In this document: positions 45,019-53,890 of the stretch, piece by piece
Layout: each line of letters opens with the position of its first letter
How positions within the stretch are numbered: the first letter of the stretch is position 1
Source: Pseudomonadota bacterium
GTDB taxonomy: Bacteria; Pseudomonadota; Alphaproteobacteria; Rhizobiales; Xanthobacteraceae
NCBI GenBank assembly: GCA_963204905.1
Contig: CAUJJN010000382.1
Location: 25,798-89,797, forward strand
Direction: 5' to 3'
Length of the DNA: 64,000 nucleotides
Translations under genes and position numbers: made by a program
Notes under the pieces: model-generated
What the model was told of the DNA's origin: nothing
The model's database searches: none
The model's input: only the letters and a program-made list of their open reading frames with translations

Positions 45019-45027
45019 GGCCCGCGC

Positions 45028-45822
45028 CTATTTCCTGTCGTGCGAGAACATCGCCCGGAGTTCGCCGCAAATTTCACCGAAGTGCGGGCTCGCCAGCGTC
45101 TCTTGCGTGCGCGGCAGCGGCAGATCGATCGCGACATCTTTGATAATACGCGCCGGACGCGGTGACAGCACCAAGACCCGGGTGGAGAGAAACACTGCTT
45201 CAGGAATCGAATGGGTAATGAAAATGACCGACTTCCGGGCCTCCATCCAAATCCGCTGCAATTCGACCATCATATGCTCGCGCGTCATGGCGTCGAGCGC
45301 CGCGAATGGCTCGTCCATCAGCAGCAGACTCGGATCATGCACCAGGCCCCGGGCGATGCCGACGCGCTGCTGCATGCCGCCGGACAATTCGTGCGGATAA
45401 TGCCTCTCGAAGTTCTCAAGCCCCATCAAGTGAAGCAGAGAACGGGCGCGGATGAGCCCGGCTTTGGCATCCATCCCAAGCGTACGGATCGGCAGCATCA
45501 CGTTGTCGAGCACGGTGCGCCACGGAAGCAGCGTCGCCTGTTGAAATACGATGCCGACGTCACGACGCGGTCCGGTGATCGGATGGCCGTCCAACTCGAC
45601 AACACCGGAAGACGGCAGCAGCAAACCGGCTGCCACCTTGAGCAAGGTCGACTTTCCACACCCGGACGGCCCGAGGATCGAAAGAAACTCGCCTTTGGCC
45701 AAAGTGGTTGAAAAATGCTCCAGCGCCTTGGTCGGACCGCGAGATGACCGATAGGTCACCTCGAGATCGTCTGCCCGAAAAATCGGGTTACTGGGGATCG
45801 TGGAAATGCGTTCGTGCATCAT
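45028..45822 (-). CDS. ABC transporter ATP-binding protein, NitT/TauT (SsuB) type
   Basis: 264 aa with Walker A LGPSGCGKSTLLKVAAG, Q-loop VFQQATLLPWRTVLDNV, signature ELSGGMQQRVGIARGLVHDPSLLLMDEPFAALD including Walker B, and the H-loop ITHSIPEAVFL. It starts 5 bp after the binding protein stop codon. It is the only ABC ATPase in the window. Confidence 0.95.
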   Translation of the reverse strand: MMHERISTIPSNPIFRADDLEVTYRSSRGPTKALEHFSTTLAKGEFLSILGPSGCGKSTLLKVAAGLLLPSSGVVELDGHPITGPRRDVGIVFQQATLLPWRTVLDNVMLPIRTLGMDAKAGLIRARSLLHLMGLENFERHYPHELSGGMQQRVGIARGLVHDPSLLLMDEPFAALDAMTREHMMVELQRIWMEARKSVIFITHSIPEAVFLSTRVLVLSPRPARIIKDVAIDLPLPRTQETLASPHFGEICGELRAMFSHDRK

Positions 45823-45827
45823 CCGGC

Positions 45828-46910
45828 TCAGTCCTTGAAGGATTTTGCCTGTGCGATCACCTTCGCCGCATCAAACTCCGAGAACTTCTGCGTGAAGGCA
45901 TTGGTATAGCAGGCATCGACATCAACATTCTTCGTCGAGAGCTGTCCGCCTTCATAAAGCGCTTCGGCAAAATCCTGCCAGATTTGCTTGTCGTAAGAGC
46001 CCCACTTGCGCGGTTCTTCGCCCTTCGGGAAAGCCAGCATCTTATCGAAGCGAGCCGAGAAAACCTTGACGCCGTCTGCAAGCACCTTGGCTTCGTCGCC
46101 GCTCGGCTTGTCGTTCGGATACTCTTTCCAGAACATCTTGACGCAGGCTTCGCGATTCATTTCGCAGAAGAGTGTCGCCTTGGCGATGGCACGACCAAAT
46201 CCTGCGAGCAGTTGCGGCTTGTCGCGAATCATATCTTCATGAGCGACGAATCCGTTGCTGAACAGCGCCTCATAGCGCGGCAGTTGCTCCAGACGACGGA
46301 TCTTGGTGCCCTGAGTTTCCAGTGTCGCATGCTGCGCATCGAAGAGGTTCAGCGCATCGATGCGTTTCTCAGTCAGCGCCAGAAACGCGGCGGAGCCGAC
46401 ACCCACCGGCACCAGCGTTGCGTTCACCTTCAGTTCCTTGAACTGAGCGCGGGTGATCGGCACGTTCCCGAAACTCATGGCGCCGACGCCAACCGTCTTG
46501 CCATTGAGATCCGCCATGGTCTTGATCGGCGAATCCTCGAGCACGGCGAACTCCCAGCCGGAGGAACGCGTCATGTTGTAGAAAAACTTAAGGGGCAGCT
46601 TTTCCTTCCCCGCATCGCGCGAGATGATGAGTGTATCCGGGTTCGGATAACCGATGTCGATCCGCTTCGCCAGCATCTGTGGGATTAATGTGCCGGTCCC
46701 CTTGAAGCCCATCAACTCGACATCAAGGCCTTCTTCCTTGAAATAGCCGAGCGCCTTGGCGGCCACCATCGGAGCTTGCGACAGCGTCATCGACGTGACG
46801 TTGCCATAGACCAATTTTACAAGGTCCGCCCTTGCCGGCGTGCTCGCATATGCGAGCGCCGCTACCGCAAGCATTGCCCCAGCATAGAGGCTTGATTTCG
46901 AATGCTTCAT
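45828..46910 (-). CDS. ABC transporter substrate-binding protein, NitT/TauT type
   Basis: 360 aa with signal peptide MKHSKSSLYAGAMLAVAALAYASTPARA. The mature part (LVKLVYGNVTSMTLSQAPMVAAKALGYFKEEGLDVELMGFKGTG) is the NMT1/SsuA-like fold. A strong GGAGGGG site precedes the ATG by 6 nt. It follows the thioesterase, dehydrogenase and VOC genes in one long operon, so the ligand may be the precursor of the thioester those enzymes handle. Confidence 0.91.
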   Translation of the reverse strand: MKHSKSSLYAGAMLAVAALAYASTPARADLVKLVYGNVTSMTLSQAPMVAAKALGYFKEEGLDVELMGFKGTGTLIPQMLAKRIDIGYPNPDTLIISRDAGKEKLPLKFFYNMTRSSGWEFAVLEDSPIKTMADLNGKTVGVGAMSFGNVPITRAQFKELKVNATLVPVGVGSAAFLALTEKRIDALNLFDAQHATLETQGTKIRRLEQLPRYEALFSNGFVAHEDMIRDKPQLLAGFGRAIAKATLFCEMNREACVKMFWKEYPNDKPSGDEAKVLADGVKVFSARFDKMLAFPKGEEPRKWGSYDKQIWQDFAEALYEGGQLSTKNVDVDACYTNAFTQKFSEFDAAKVIAQAKSFKD

Positions 46911-46939
46911 CGTATCCCCTCCTCTCGATAATCTAAAAT

Positions 46940-47371
46940 CTATCCGGTAGTAGGTACATAAGTTCCACGACCGACGGCGACGAGCTTGCCGTCCGCAGCA
47001 AAGACGTCGATGTCGATGACTGCCGACGATCGTCCGCTTCTACGCACCACCGCAACGCCGTCGACATAATCGCCGGTGGCGGGCCGCAGATAGTCGACCC
47101 GCAGATTCATGGTCGGCACACCCCCTCCGACCAACATCCCCAGCGCGAAATCGCCGACCACATCTATGAACGCGGCAAGGACGCCACCATGAAACTGACC
47201 GGTGCCGGGGCGACGCTCGAATTCAGGACGGATCGGCAAACGCGCCGCGAAACGCGACCCGGAATGATCGACCTCCCGCACTTCGAGATTCATCATCCGG
47301 ATAAACGGTGAGCGATTGAAAATCGCCTCGATGTCTGCCTTTTCCAGCTTTTTGACCGATGCCTCGCTCAT
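46940..47371 (-). CDS. PaaI-type hotdog thioesterase
   Basis: 143 aa: FNRSPFIRMMNLEVREVDHSGSRFAARLPIRPEFERRPGTGQFHGGVLAAFIDVVGDFALGML, with HGGVLAAFIDVVG as the hotdog active-site helix, and LRVDYLRPATGDYVDGVAVVRRSGRSSAVIDIDVFAADGKLVAVGRGTY. It hydrolyses acyl-CoA thioesters, often aryl-CoA. The start overlaps the stop of the dehydrogenase gene (ATGA). Confidence 0.87.
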   Translation of the reverse strand: MSEASVKKLEKADIEAIFNRSPFIRMMNLEVREVDHSGSRFAARLPIRPEFERRPGTGQFHGGVLAAFIDVVGDFALGMLVGGGVPTMNLRVDYLRPATGDYVDGVAVVRRSGRSSAVIDIDVFAADGKLVAVGRGTYVPTTG

Positions 47372-48381
47372 GGCTTCACCAGAATTTTCCCGAACAGGTG
47401 TCGATCTTCCATATGCTTGAATGCATCATTGATCTCGGACAATGGATAGGTCCGATCGACCACCGGCTTCAACTTACCCTGCTGCACGAGATGGATGAGA
47501 CTCTGCAGATCGTCGCGCTGCCATCCGTTGGAGCCGAGAATCTGCAATTCGTAAGTCCAGATGAAACGGATATCCTCGGCCGGATCATAGCCCGCGGTCG
47601 CACCGCATGTCAGCAAGCGGCCGCCGCGATGCAGGGTCCGCAGCGATTTCACCCAGGTGTCGCCGCCGGTGAAATTCACCACGACGTCCATGCCCTTTTC
47701 AGACAAGCGCCGGTGGGGCTTTCCGAAATTGGCAAAGATCGACTTCATGAAGTCTTCTTTTTTGTAGTCGATCAGATGATCGGCACCAAGATCCTTCAGA
47801 CGCTGAAGTTTCTCCGGTGTGGAAGCGGCAGCAATGACTTCCGCCCCGGCAAGCTTGGCCAGTTGCACGCAGCAGGTGCCAACTCCACCCGATGCACCGA
47901 GGATCAAGACCTTCTCGCCGGCCTTGATCTTGCCGATCGTGACCATCATGCGCCAGGCCGTACCGTAAGCGACCGGCAGACAGGCAGCAGTCTCGAAGCT
48001 CACATCGTCGGGGAGCCGAACCAGATGATGATCGGGAACAGCGCAGTATTCCGCAAGGCCGCCATGGCGCACTTCGCCGAGAACACCGCCGAAATTCTTT
48101 CGGTCGGAAGGATCGATCATAACACGATCGCCCTTCTTCCAGCCGCCTTCGACCCCTTCACCGACTTCGACGATTTCGCCGGCGAAATCGAGGGCCATGA
48201 TCATCGGCATCGGCACCTTGATGCCAGGCATGCCATTGCGAGTAAATACATCGTGATAGTTCAGCGTCGCAGCATGGACCTTGATGACAACCTCACCGTG
48301 ACCAGCAACGGGATCCGGGAAATTCGTCTCGTACTTGATGCTGCCCGGCCCACCGTGCTCGTAAATCACTGCCGCCTTCAT
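47368..48381 (-). CDS. Zinc-type alcohol dehydrogenase / quinone reductase-like MDR protein
   Basis: 337 aa: MKAAVIYEHGGPGSIKYETNFPDPVAGHGEVVIKVHAATLNYHDVFTRNG opens the GroES-like domain, and VLILGASGGVGTCCVQLAKLAGAEVIAAASTPEKLQRLKDLGADHLIDY is the NAD(P) fold. The classic zinc-ligand pattern of alcohol dehydrogenases (GHE) is not obvious, so a reductase role is as likely. AGGGAGCC lies 5 nt before the ATG. Operon with VOC, thioesterase and ABC genes. Confidence 0.86.
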   Translation of the reverse strand: MKAAVIYEHGGPGSIKYETNFPDPVAGHGEVVIKVHAATLNYHDVFTRNGMPGIKVPMPMIMALDFAGEIVEVGEGVEGGWKKGDRVMIDPSDRKNFGGVLGEVRHGGLAEYCAVPDHHLVRLPDDVSFETAACLPVAYGTAWRMMVTIGKIKAGEKVLILGASGGVGTCCVQLAKLAGAEVIAAASTPEKLQRLKDLGADHLIDYKKEDFMKSIFANFGKPHRRLSEKGMDVVVNFTGGDTWVKSLRTLHRGGRLLTCGATAGYDPAEDIRFIWTYELQILGSNGWQRDDLQSLIHLVQQGKLKPVVDRTYPLSEINDAFKHMEDRHLFGKILVKP

Positions 48382-48399
48382 TTTGGCTCCCTTGAAATT

Positions 48400-49287
48400 T
48401 TAAGTTGATTGCGTGAAAACGAGAGCACCGTGGCTCGCCTCGGACGGCCCGACCCAGATGGATCGCGGCGCGTCCATCGACGGTTGCTCGACATAGTCAA
48501 TGCCGCGGCTATTGAAAAGCTCCTGAAGTCGATCCAGCGAAGCAACGCCGATGCCTGCCGCAGCGACGCGATTGAGCGCTCCATCGCGATGGACCGGTGA
48601 GTGCGCGCGCATCGCAGCTTCCGACATGATCCAAAAGCTGCCGCGCGCGAGCTTGAAACCAACCGCGCCATCTACGCGCTCGCCGGGTCCCAGGAAACGG
48701 CCGAAGCGCTCGGCTGTTTCCGCCACATTCGAACTGACGAAATAAATCGACGACAGTTCCTTCGCACCGTTCTCATGCTGAAGCAGATGCGGTTGCCACA
48801 ACACCTCGGGTGTCCGATGCTCGATCACGATGAACCGAGCTTCCGGGTACGCTTCTTCATTGAGGTAGATGTTTTCGAATTTCGCCCGCCGCACCATTTC
48901 ATCGTTGACGCCGAACGCGGCGTCACGCTCCAGCTTGGCAGGCGCGGCGGTGTTTACCCCGGCCTGAACCAAAGCCTCATAAGCCGCCGTGGACGAGGGA
49001 CAATTCATCGCAACGATGTGCAACCCCTCATAGCGGGCGAGCATGCGCTTGACGGTACTCGGCATGGCTTCATCGACAAGACCAAGCAACTCGAAGTAGC
49101 CGCGCTCGAACATCGCACAATGATTGCCGGACCCCCACGGCACAACCGGGCCGCCAGGCTCCAGCGCACCAGCATGCATGCTGCGAGATGTCAGACGAAA
49201 ACCCAATTTCTCGAACGACGCACGCGCGTGATCGAGATTCCTGATGCCGAGCCCGACGTGATCAAGAGCAAACCCGAGAGATGTCAT
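48400..49287 (-). CDS. VOC family (glyoxalase-like domain) protein
   Basis: 295 aa. It starts MTSLGFALDHVGLGIRNLDHARASFEKLGFRLTSRSMH, whose DHVGLGIRNLD is the typical first VOC strand with metal-ligand His. A second module is near TVEHRTPEVLWQPHLLQHENGA and the end resembles glyoxalase-like domain proteins. The precise reaction (ring cleavage, isomerisation or C-S chemistry) is not predictable. It is the first gene of the minus-strand operon that runs to the ABC permease gene. Confidence 0.76.
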   Translation of the reverse strand: MTSLGFALDHVGLGIRNLDHARASFEKLGFRLTSRSMHAGALEPGGPVVPWGSGNHCAMFERGYFELLGLVDEAMPSTVKRMLARYEGLHIVAMNCPSSTAAYEALVQAGVNTAAPAKLERDAAFGVNDEMVRRAKFENIYLNEEAYPEARFIVIEHRTPEVLWQPHLLQHENGAKELSSIYFVSSNVAETAERFGRFLGPGERVDGAVGFKLARGSFWIMSEAAMRAHSPVHRDGALNRVAAAGIGVASLDRLQELFNSRGIDYVEQPSMDAPRSIWVGPSEASHGALVFTQST

Positions 49288-49344
49288 ACGCTACCCGTCA
49301 ATTTTCGCATTTTGCTTTACGGCTGCCATCCCCGTTTCCGTGCG

Positions 49345-50577
49345 TCAGGCCAACGCCGCGCTTCGTATCGCACTGCCATCTGCACCAGCATTGCAGGCCG
49401 CGTCCAGTGCCTGACTGATATCCGCAATCAGATCTTGCACGCTCTCAAGACCGGCGTGGATTCGGAGCAACGGCCCCTCGCCGATCCCGGCGCTCGCACA
49501 CCGCGTCGGCGGCGGATCGACCAGCAGCGCGAGGCTTTCATAGCCACCCCAGGACAATCCGATCCCAAACAGCGTCAAGGTCTTGAAAAAACACGATAGC
49601 TGAACCCTCGTCATCGGCTTCAAGAGTACGCCGAACAATCCACTCGCACCTTCGAAATCACGCCGCCAGATTTCGTACCCGGGGTGATCGGGGAGCGCAG
49701 GGTGCAGGACGCGGTCAACCGCTGGATGAAACGACAGCGCCTGCGCGAGTTTAACGCCATTTTCCCAATGCCGCTGCATGCGAACCGCGAGCGTGCGCAG
49801 GCCGCGCAGCGCCAGGAAGATATCGTCGGGGCCCGCAATCTCTCCAAAGTGGTGCGCACTCGCCTGCAATGCCGGCCATGCTTTCTCATTGGCGGTCGCC
49901 ACGCCAAGCAATGCGTCGGAATGCCCCACTATATACTTGGTCGCCGCATGGATCGAGATATCCACACCGTGGGCGAACGGCTTGAAATACAGCGGTGTGC
50001 CCCACGTGTTGTCGAGCACGACCAAAGCGCCGATCGCATGCGCGGCTGCCGCCAGTGCCGGCACATCCTGCATTTCGAATGTTATCGACCCCGGCGACTC
50101 CAGATAGACGACCCGCGTGCGATCGGTGAGACGCTTCGTGAGATCGGAAACGTCGGTCGGATTGAAGTACTCGATCTGGATTTTCAGCCGTTTCAGCACC
50201 CGCTCCGCGAATATTCGCGTAGGACCGTAGACATTATCGGTGATCAGCAGATGATCCCCGGCCTGTAACAGACCGAGCAGCGTGTGCGTGCAAGCCGACA
50301 ATCCCGATGGAAACAGAATCGAATTGTAGCCCCCTTCCAGCTCGCAAATTGCCTCTTCCAGCGCGCGCGACAGCGGCGAACCGAAGCGCCCGTAATTCGC
50401 CATGGGATTGTCGGCGCTTTTCCCCGACTCCCACTCCTCCAGCGTCGACGACAGAATGGTCGAGCCGCGATAAATGGGAATGTTGACCATGCCGGCGTGT
50501 TTCGAAGGAGCCCGACCCAGCTGCGTCAGTTGCGTATCGCGTTCCAGCGTCGGGTATCCCAGTTCAGATTGCCGCAT
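49345..50577 (-). CDS. metC: Cystathionine beta-lyase / gamma-family PLP enzyme (MetC-like)
   Basis: About 410 aa from MRQSELGYPTLERDTQLTQLGRAPSKHAGMVNIPIYRGSTILSST; the track start lies 7 codons upstream. Motifs are YGRFGSPLSRALEEAICELEGGYNSILFPSGLSA, VVLDNTWGTPLYFKPFAHGVDISIHAATKYIVGHSDALLG with the PLP Lys in ATKYI, and the C-terminal IGLSWGGYESLALL. This matches bacterial MetC, which cleaves cystathionine or cysteine-type C-S bonds. An AT-rich region with a TATAAT (minus, 50610-50615) precedes it, divergent from an Lrp-type regulator that is likely its regulator. Confidence 0.88.
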   Translation of the reverse strand: MRQSELGYPTLERDTQLTQLGRAPSKHAGMVNIPIYRGSTILSSTLEEWESGKSADNPMANYGRFGSPLSRALEEAICELEGGYNSILFPSGLSACTHTLLGLLQAGDHLLITDNVYGPTRIFAERVLKRLKIQIEYFNPTDVSDLTKRLTDRTRVVYLESPGSITFEMQDVPALAAAAHAIGALVVLDNTWGTPLYFKPFAHGVDISIHAATKYIVGHSDALLGVATANEKAWPALQASAHHFGEIAGPDDIFLALRGLRTLAVRMQRHWENGVKLAQALSFHPAVDRVLHPALPDHPGYEIWRRDFEGASGLFGVLLKPMTRVQLSCFFKTLTLFGIGLSWGGYESLALLVDPPPTRCASAGIGEGPLLRIHAGLESVQDLIADISQALDAACNAGADGSAIRSAALA

Positions 50578-50609
50578 GTCGCATTCCCAATCAAGCACAA
50601 TGCGGGAAC

Positions 50610-50615
50610 ATTATA
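50610..50615 (-). promoter_or_regulatory. Possible -10 element of metC
   Basis: TATAAT on the minus strand, 33 bp before the metC start, in the low-GC divergent region shared with the Lrp-type gene. No strong -35 is visible. Confidence 0.4.
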
Positions 50616-50712
50616 CTTCTCATATCGAATTCGAGTTGCTTTTTAATGCTGAATATCGCTATTTATAACATTCTGATGCTAATAAACGATGCCATCATGG
50701 AATAGTATGCTC

Positions 50713-51192
50713 ATGAAAAATGCCGGAGACACGCTGGACCGTTTTGATCGGGCTATCCTCACGCATTTGCAAGAAGACGCGACGATGGCCATCTCCGAAC
50801 TGGCGGAGAAAGTCGGCCTCACGTCCACACCATGCTGGCGCCGAATTCAAAGACTGGAAGAGCGCGGCATGATCCAGAAGCGGGTCACCCTGCTCAATCC
50901 GAAGCAGCTCAACCTCGGCGTCACCGTTTTCATCGCGATACGCACCCGCGAACATCGCTTCGAATGGTTCGAATCCTTCCATAAACTCGTCAGCGCAATC
51001 CCAGAAGTGGTGGATTTTTATCGCGTGGCTGGGAGTACCGACTATCTGCTGAAGGTCGTGGTGTCGGACATCGCCGGCTTCGACACGCTTTACAAGATGC
51101 TCATCAAAGGGGCCGACCTCGCCGATGTGACCTCGATGTTCGTGATCGAAGAGATCAAGCACACGACCGCTCTTCCCTTAAGTCACATTTGA
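50713..51192 (+). CDS. Lrp/AsnC family transcriptional regulator
   Basis: 159 aa from MKNAGDTLDRFDRAILTHLQEDATMAISELAEKVGLTSTPCWRRIQRLEERGMIQKRVTLLNP. The HTH is at ~20-60 and the RAM ligand-binding domain follows (VDFYRVAGSTDYLLKVVVSDIAGFDTLYKMLI). ATGs at 50689 and 50707 are alternatives. It is divergent from metC, and Lrp-type proteins commonly control adjacent amino acid genes; sulfur amino acid sensing is the simplest idea. Confidence 0.9.
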   Translation: MKNAGDTLDRFDRAILTHLQEDATMAISELAEKVGLTSTPCWRRIQRLEERGMIQKRVTLLNPKQLNLGVTVFIAIRTREHRFEWFESFHKLVSAIPEVVDFYRVAGSTDYLLKVVVSDIAGFDTLYKMLIKGADLADVTSMFVIEEIKHTTALPLSHI

Positions 51193-51658
51193 GTTCGGCG
51201 CAGAACGTCCGAAGGCAATGACAACAGGCCGGCGGAGATGACCAGCAACACGCTACGGCGGGGCCAGCGGCATCGCGGAAGAGATAGGTCCCACCGCTAC
51301 GCCAGTTGACCCGCCTAGCTCAAGCGGGGCGATACGGGTGGGGTTGCCGTTCGGTTGCAGGGTCTTATTCCACCTGCCGCGCAAGCGTTTCCAGATCGGC
51401 GAGGCCAATGTCAGGCGCATTCCCTTCAGCCGACCCGCACAAACTCGCGACGCCAACGCGATAATTGGTCGCCATCCCAATCAGCGAACTGCCTTCTGAT
51501 GCTTGGCCGGGAACGGGGATTTCAGCCCCGAAACAGAACCGCCTTTCGTGCGGATCGGCCGTCCCGAGACATGAGCATGAGATGAGGCGGAATTCAAAAA
51601 GCCCGCCATTCGCGGGTGAATTCGGAAATACAGCGTTCGTTGGTTGCTGCAAACGGGG
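51193..51658. other. Intergenic stretch, no gene recognised
   Basis: About 465 bp between the Lrp-type gene and tRNA-Lys with only short unsupported ORFs (75-95 aa). Confidence 0.5.
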
Positions 51659-51734
<76 letters not shown>

Positions 51735-51843
51735 AAGGTCCATCCGGACCCTCTCGGGTGCGCGTCGTTTAGCAAAGCAAAACCCTGATGTCCAGCAAGC
51801 TTCCATCGGTTTTCCGACGGAAATCGGTGGAATATCAATGAAA

Positions 51844-51867
51844 GGGCCGCCCGACAGCGGGCGGCCC
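51844..51867 (-). terminator. Intrinsic terminator of the Spy-like gene
   Basis: GGGCCGCCCG and CGGGCGGCCC form a perfect 10-bp stem with a 4-nt loop, followed on the minus strand by TTTC, about 27 bp after the stop codon. Confidence 0.75.
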
Positions 51868-51893
51868 CGAAATCGCGCTGGAATCAGGCGGCC

Positions 51894-52451
51894 TCAGAGA
51901 CGGCCACCATTCTCCTCGCGATCGATCCCCGGCCGTTCACGCCGCTGATGCTCGAATGCACCATCGTGGTGGCGGCGACGCTGCCACTCCTCACGACCCA
52001 TCCGACGCTCTATTCGCGTCAGAACCGTCAGCCGACGCTTCTGGCCTTCGTCCAACGTCTTGTAGAGTGGGTCAGCGGCATCGGCGATCTTCTTCAGCGC
52101 CGATGCGGTGGCCGCCATGCGGTCCGCCCGCTCGCTCAAGCGGATCAGTGGATCGGGCTTGGCCGCTGCGGCCTCACCGCTCTGCCTCGCCTGCATCCGG
52201 GCATTGGCACGATCAATCCTGAGCTTGACGAAATCGCGCACTGCCGCTTCCACCGGCGGCCACAGTTTTTCCTGATCCGGCGTCAACCTGAGACCGGCCT
52301 TGACGGCCGCGATCCGGGCGTCAGCGAAGGCTGCGCGATCTTCCGGATTGATGCGCGTGTGGTGATGCCCCCATGGACGCTGATGGGCATAAACTGCGGT
52401 AGAACCGGCAACCGTCAACGCCGCCAGACCGGCAAGAACCAACTTCTTCAT
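51894..52451 (-). CDS. Spy/CpxP family (LTXXQ motif) periplasmic protein
   Basis: 185 aa from MKKLVLAGLAALTVAGSTAVYAHQ, a signal peptide with a TAVYA-H site. AAGGAGG before this ATG overrules the 29-codon longer track start. LRLTPDQEKLWPPVEAAVRDFVKLRIDRANAR holds the LTPDQ variant of the LTXXQ motif, and LYKTLDEGQKRRLTVL is the second repeat-like helix. A His/Arg-rich tail (EWQRRRHHDGAFEHQRRERPGIDRE) follows. Spy-like proteins are helical periplasmic chaperones; the basic tail may bind metals. Confidence 0.83.
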   Translation of the reverse strand: MKKLVLAGLAALTVAGSTAVYAHQRPWGHHHTRINPEDRAAFADARIAAVKAGLRLTPDQEKLWPPVEAAVRDFVKLRIDRANARMQARQSGEAAAAKPDPLIRLSERADRMAATASALKKIADAADPLYKTLDEGQKRRLTVLTRIERRMGREEWQRRRHHDGAFEHQRRERPGIDREENGGRL

Positions 52452-52511
52452 CGCAACCTCCTTCATAAGGTCCCGCGAGGATGAATTCAGTCTTGCGTTC
52501 GAACAACTTAA

Positions 52512-52557
52512 AGGTCGGACACGTTGATGAAGGAGCATTCATCAACGTGTCCGACCT
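52512..52557 (-). terminator. 20-bp perfect hairpin after dctM
   Basis: AGGTCGGACACGTTGATGAA pairs perfectly with TTCATCAACGTGTCCGACCT around GGAGCA. On the minus strand it begins 8 bp after the dctM stop and is followed by TTTAAG, so it should terminate the TRAP operon. Its length and perfection are above average. Confidence 0.7.
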
Positions 52558-52564
52558 CATGCCG

Positions 52565-53890
52565 TTACAGCATTCCCAGCATTCGCGGTAACCACAGCGA
52601 TATTTCGGGAATGTAGGTCACCACGCCAAGGAATATGAGCATCGTCAGCAACCACGGCCACACGGCAATGGTAAGTTCGGTAATGCCCATCTTGGCGATG
52701 CCCGAGGCAACGTAGAGATTTAGACCCACAGGAGGATGGCACATGCCGACCTCCATGTTGACCACCATCAGGATGCCGAGATGCACCGGATGGATACCGA
52801 GACTGACTGCAACCGGGAACAGAATCGGCGCCATGATCAGCACGATGGAGGACGCTTCCATGAAGTTGCCGGCCGCCAACAACACGATGTTGACGATCAA
52901 CAGGAACATCACCCAGTTGACGCCGATGGACGTGATCCAGTTGGTGATCTGCTGCGGAATGTTTTCATTCGCCATCAGGAACGAGAACAGCACCGCGTTG
53001 GTGATGATGTAGAGGATCATCGCGCTCATGTTGGCTGAGCCGAGCAGCACTTTCGGCACATCCCTCAACGACATGTCGCGATAGACGAACACTGCGATGA
53101 CGAAGGCATAAACCGCGCTGACGGCGGCGGCTTCCGTCGGCGTGAACAGGCCGGCATAGATCCCGCCGAGCACGATGACGATCAGCAGCAGACCCCATAC
53201 ACACTTGCGGAACGCCTGGAAACGCTCGGCAAAGGTCGCCTTTGGCATACGCGGATAGTCGTTCTTCCATGCGCGGTAGAACGTCGTAACGCCGAGCAGC
53301 GTCGCCAGCATCAGGCCGGGAATAACGCCGGCCATGAACATCTGACCGACCGACGCCGACGAGACACGATGCCCCGAAGGATCGAGCGCAATGCTGCCAC
53401 CGGTCGCCACGCAATAGATCACCATCACGATCGACGGCGGAATCAGGATGCCAAGAGCGCCCGACGTGGTGATGACGCCGGCGCCGAAACGTTTCGGAAA
53501 GCCCTGCGCCACCATCGCCGGCAGCATGATCGAGCCGATCGCGATCACGGTCGCCGGCGACGAGCCGGAAATCGCCGCGAACAATGCGCAGGCCATGACG
53601 CCGGCGAGACCAAGACCGCCGTACCAGTGCCCGACCATCGATGTGGCGAAATTGATCATGCGTCGCGCGACGCCGCCATGCGTGAGGAAATTGCCCGCGA
53701 GGATAAAAAACGGGATCGCCATGATCTCGAAGTTGTCGATGCCGGTGAACAGTTTCAGTGCCACCGATTCGGTCGGCACTTGCGTCATCGTGAAGATGAA
53801 GCTGAGCACCGTAAGGCCGAGCGCGATCGAGATCGGCATGCCCGTCAGCATCAACGCGATCAGCAACCCGAAAATAATGAGACTGCTCAT
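52565..53890 (-). CDS. dctM: TRAP transporter large permease (DctM)
   Basis: 441 aa, about 12 membrane helices. It starts MSSLIIFGLLIALMLTGMPISIALGLTVLSFIFTMTQV. The signatures ALFAAISGSSPATVIAIGSIMLPAM, GILIPPSIVMVIYC and NMEVGMCHPPVGLNLYVASGI are standard for DctM. It uses ion gradients to import acids delivered by the DctP receptor. The start overlaps the dctQ stop by 4 bp. Confidence 0.95.
   Translation of the reverse strand: MSSLIIFGLLIALMLTGMPISIALGLTVLSFIFTMTQVPTESVALKLFTGIDNFEIMAIPFFILAGNFLTHGGVARRMINFATSMVGHWYGGLGLAGVMACALFAAISGSSPATVIAIGSIMLPAMVAQGFPKRFGAGVITTSGALGILIPPSIVMVIYCVATGGSIALDPSGHRVSSASVGQMFMAGVIPGLMLATLLGVTTFYRAWKNDYPRMPKATFAERFQAFRKCVWGLLLIVIVLGGIYAGLFTPTEAAAVSAVYAFVIAVFVYRDMSLRDVPKVLLGSANMSAMILYIITNAVLFSFLMANENIPQQITNWITSIGVNWVMFLLIVNIVLLAAGNFMEASSIVLIMAPILFPVAVSLGIHPVHLGILMVVNMEVGMCHPPVGLNLYVASGIAKMGITELTIAVWPWLLTMLIFLGVVTYIPEISLWLPRMLGML

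Noticed and set aside
45708-46688. 326-aa plus-strand ORF
   Set aside because: Shadow of the NitT/TauT binding protein gene on the other strand.
47359-48408. 349-aa plus-strand ORF
   Set aside because: Antisense to the MDR dehydrogenase gene, whose Rossmann motif is clear.
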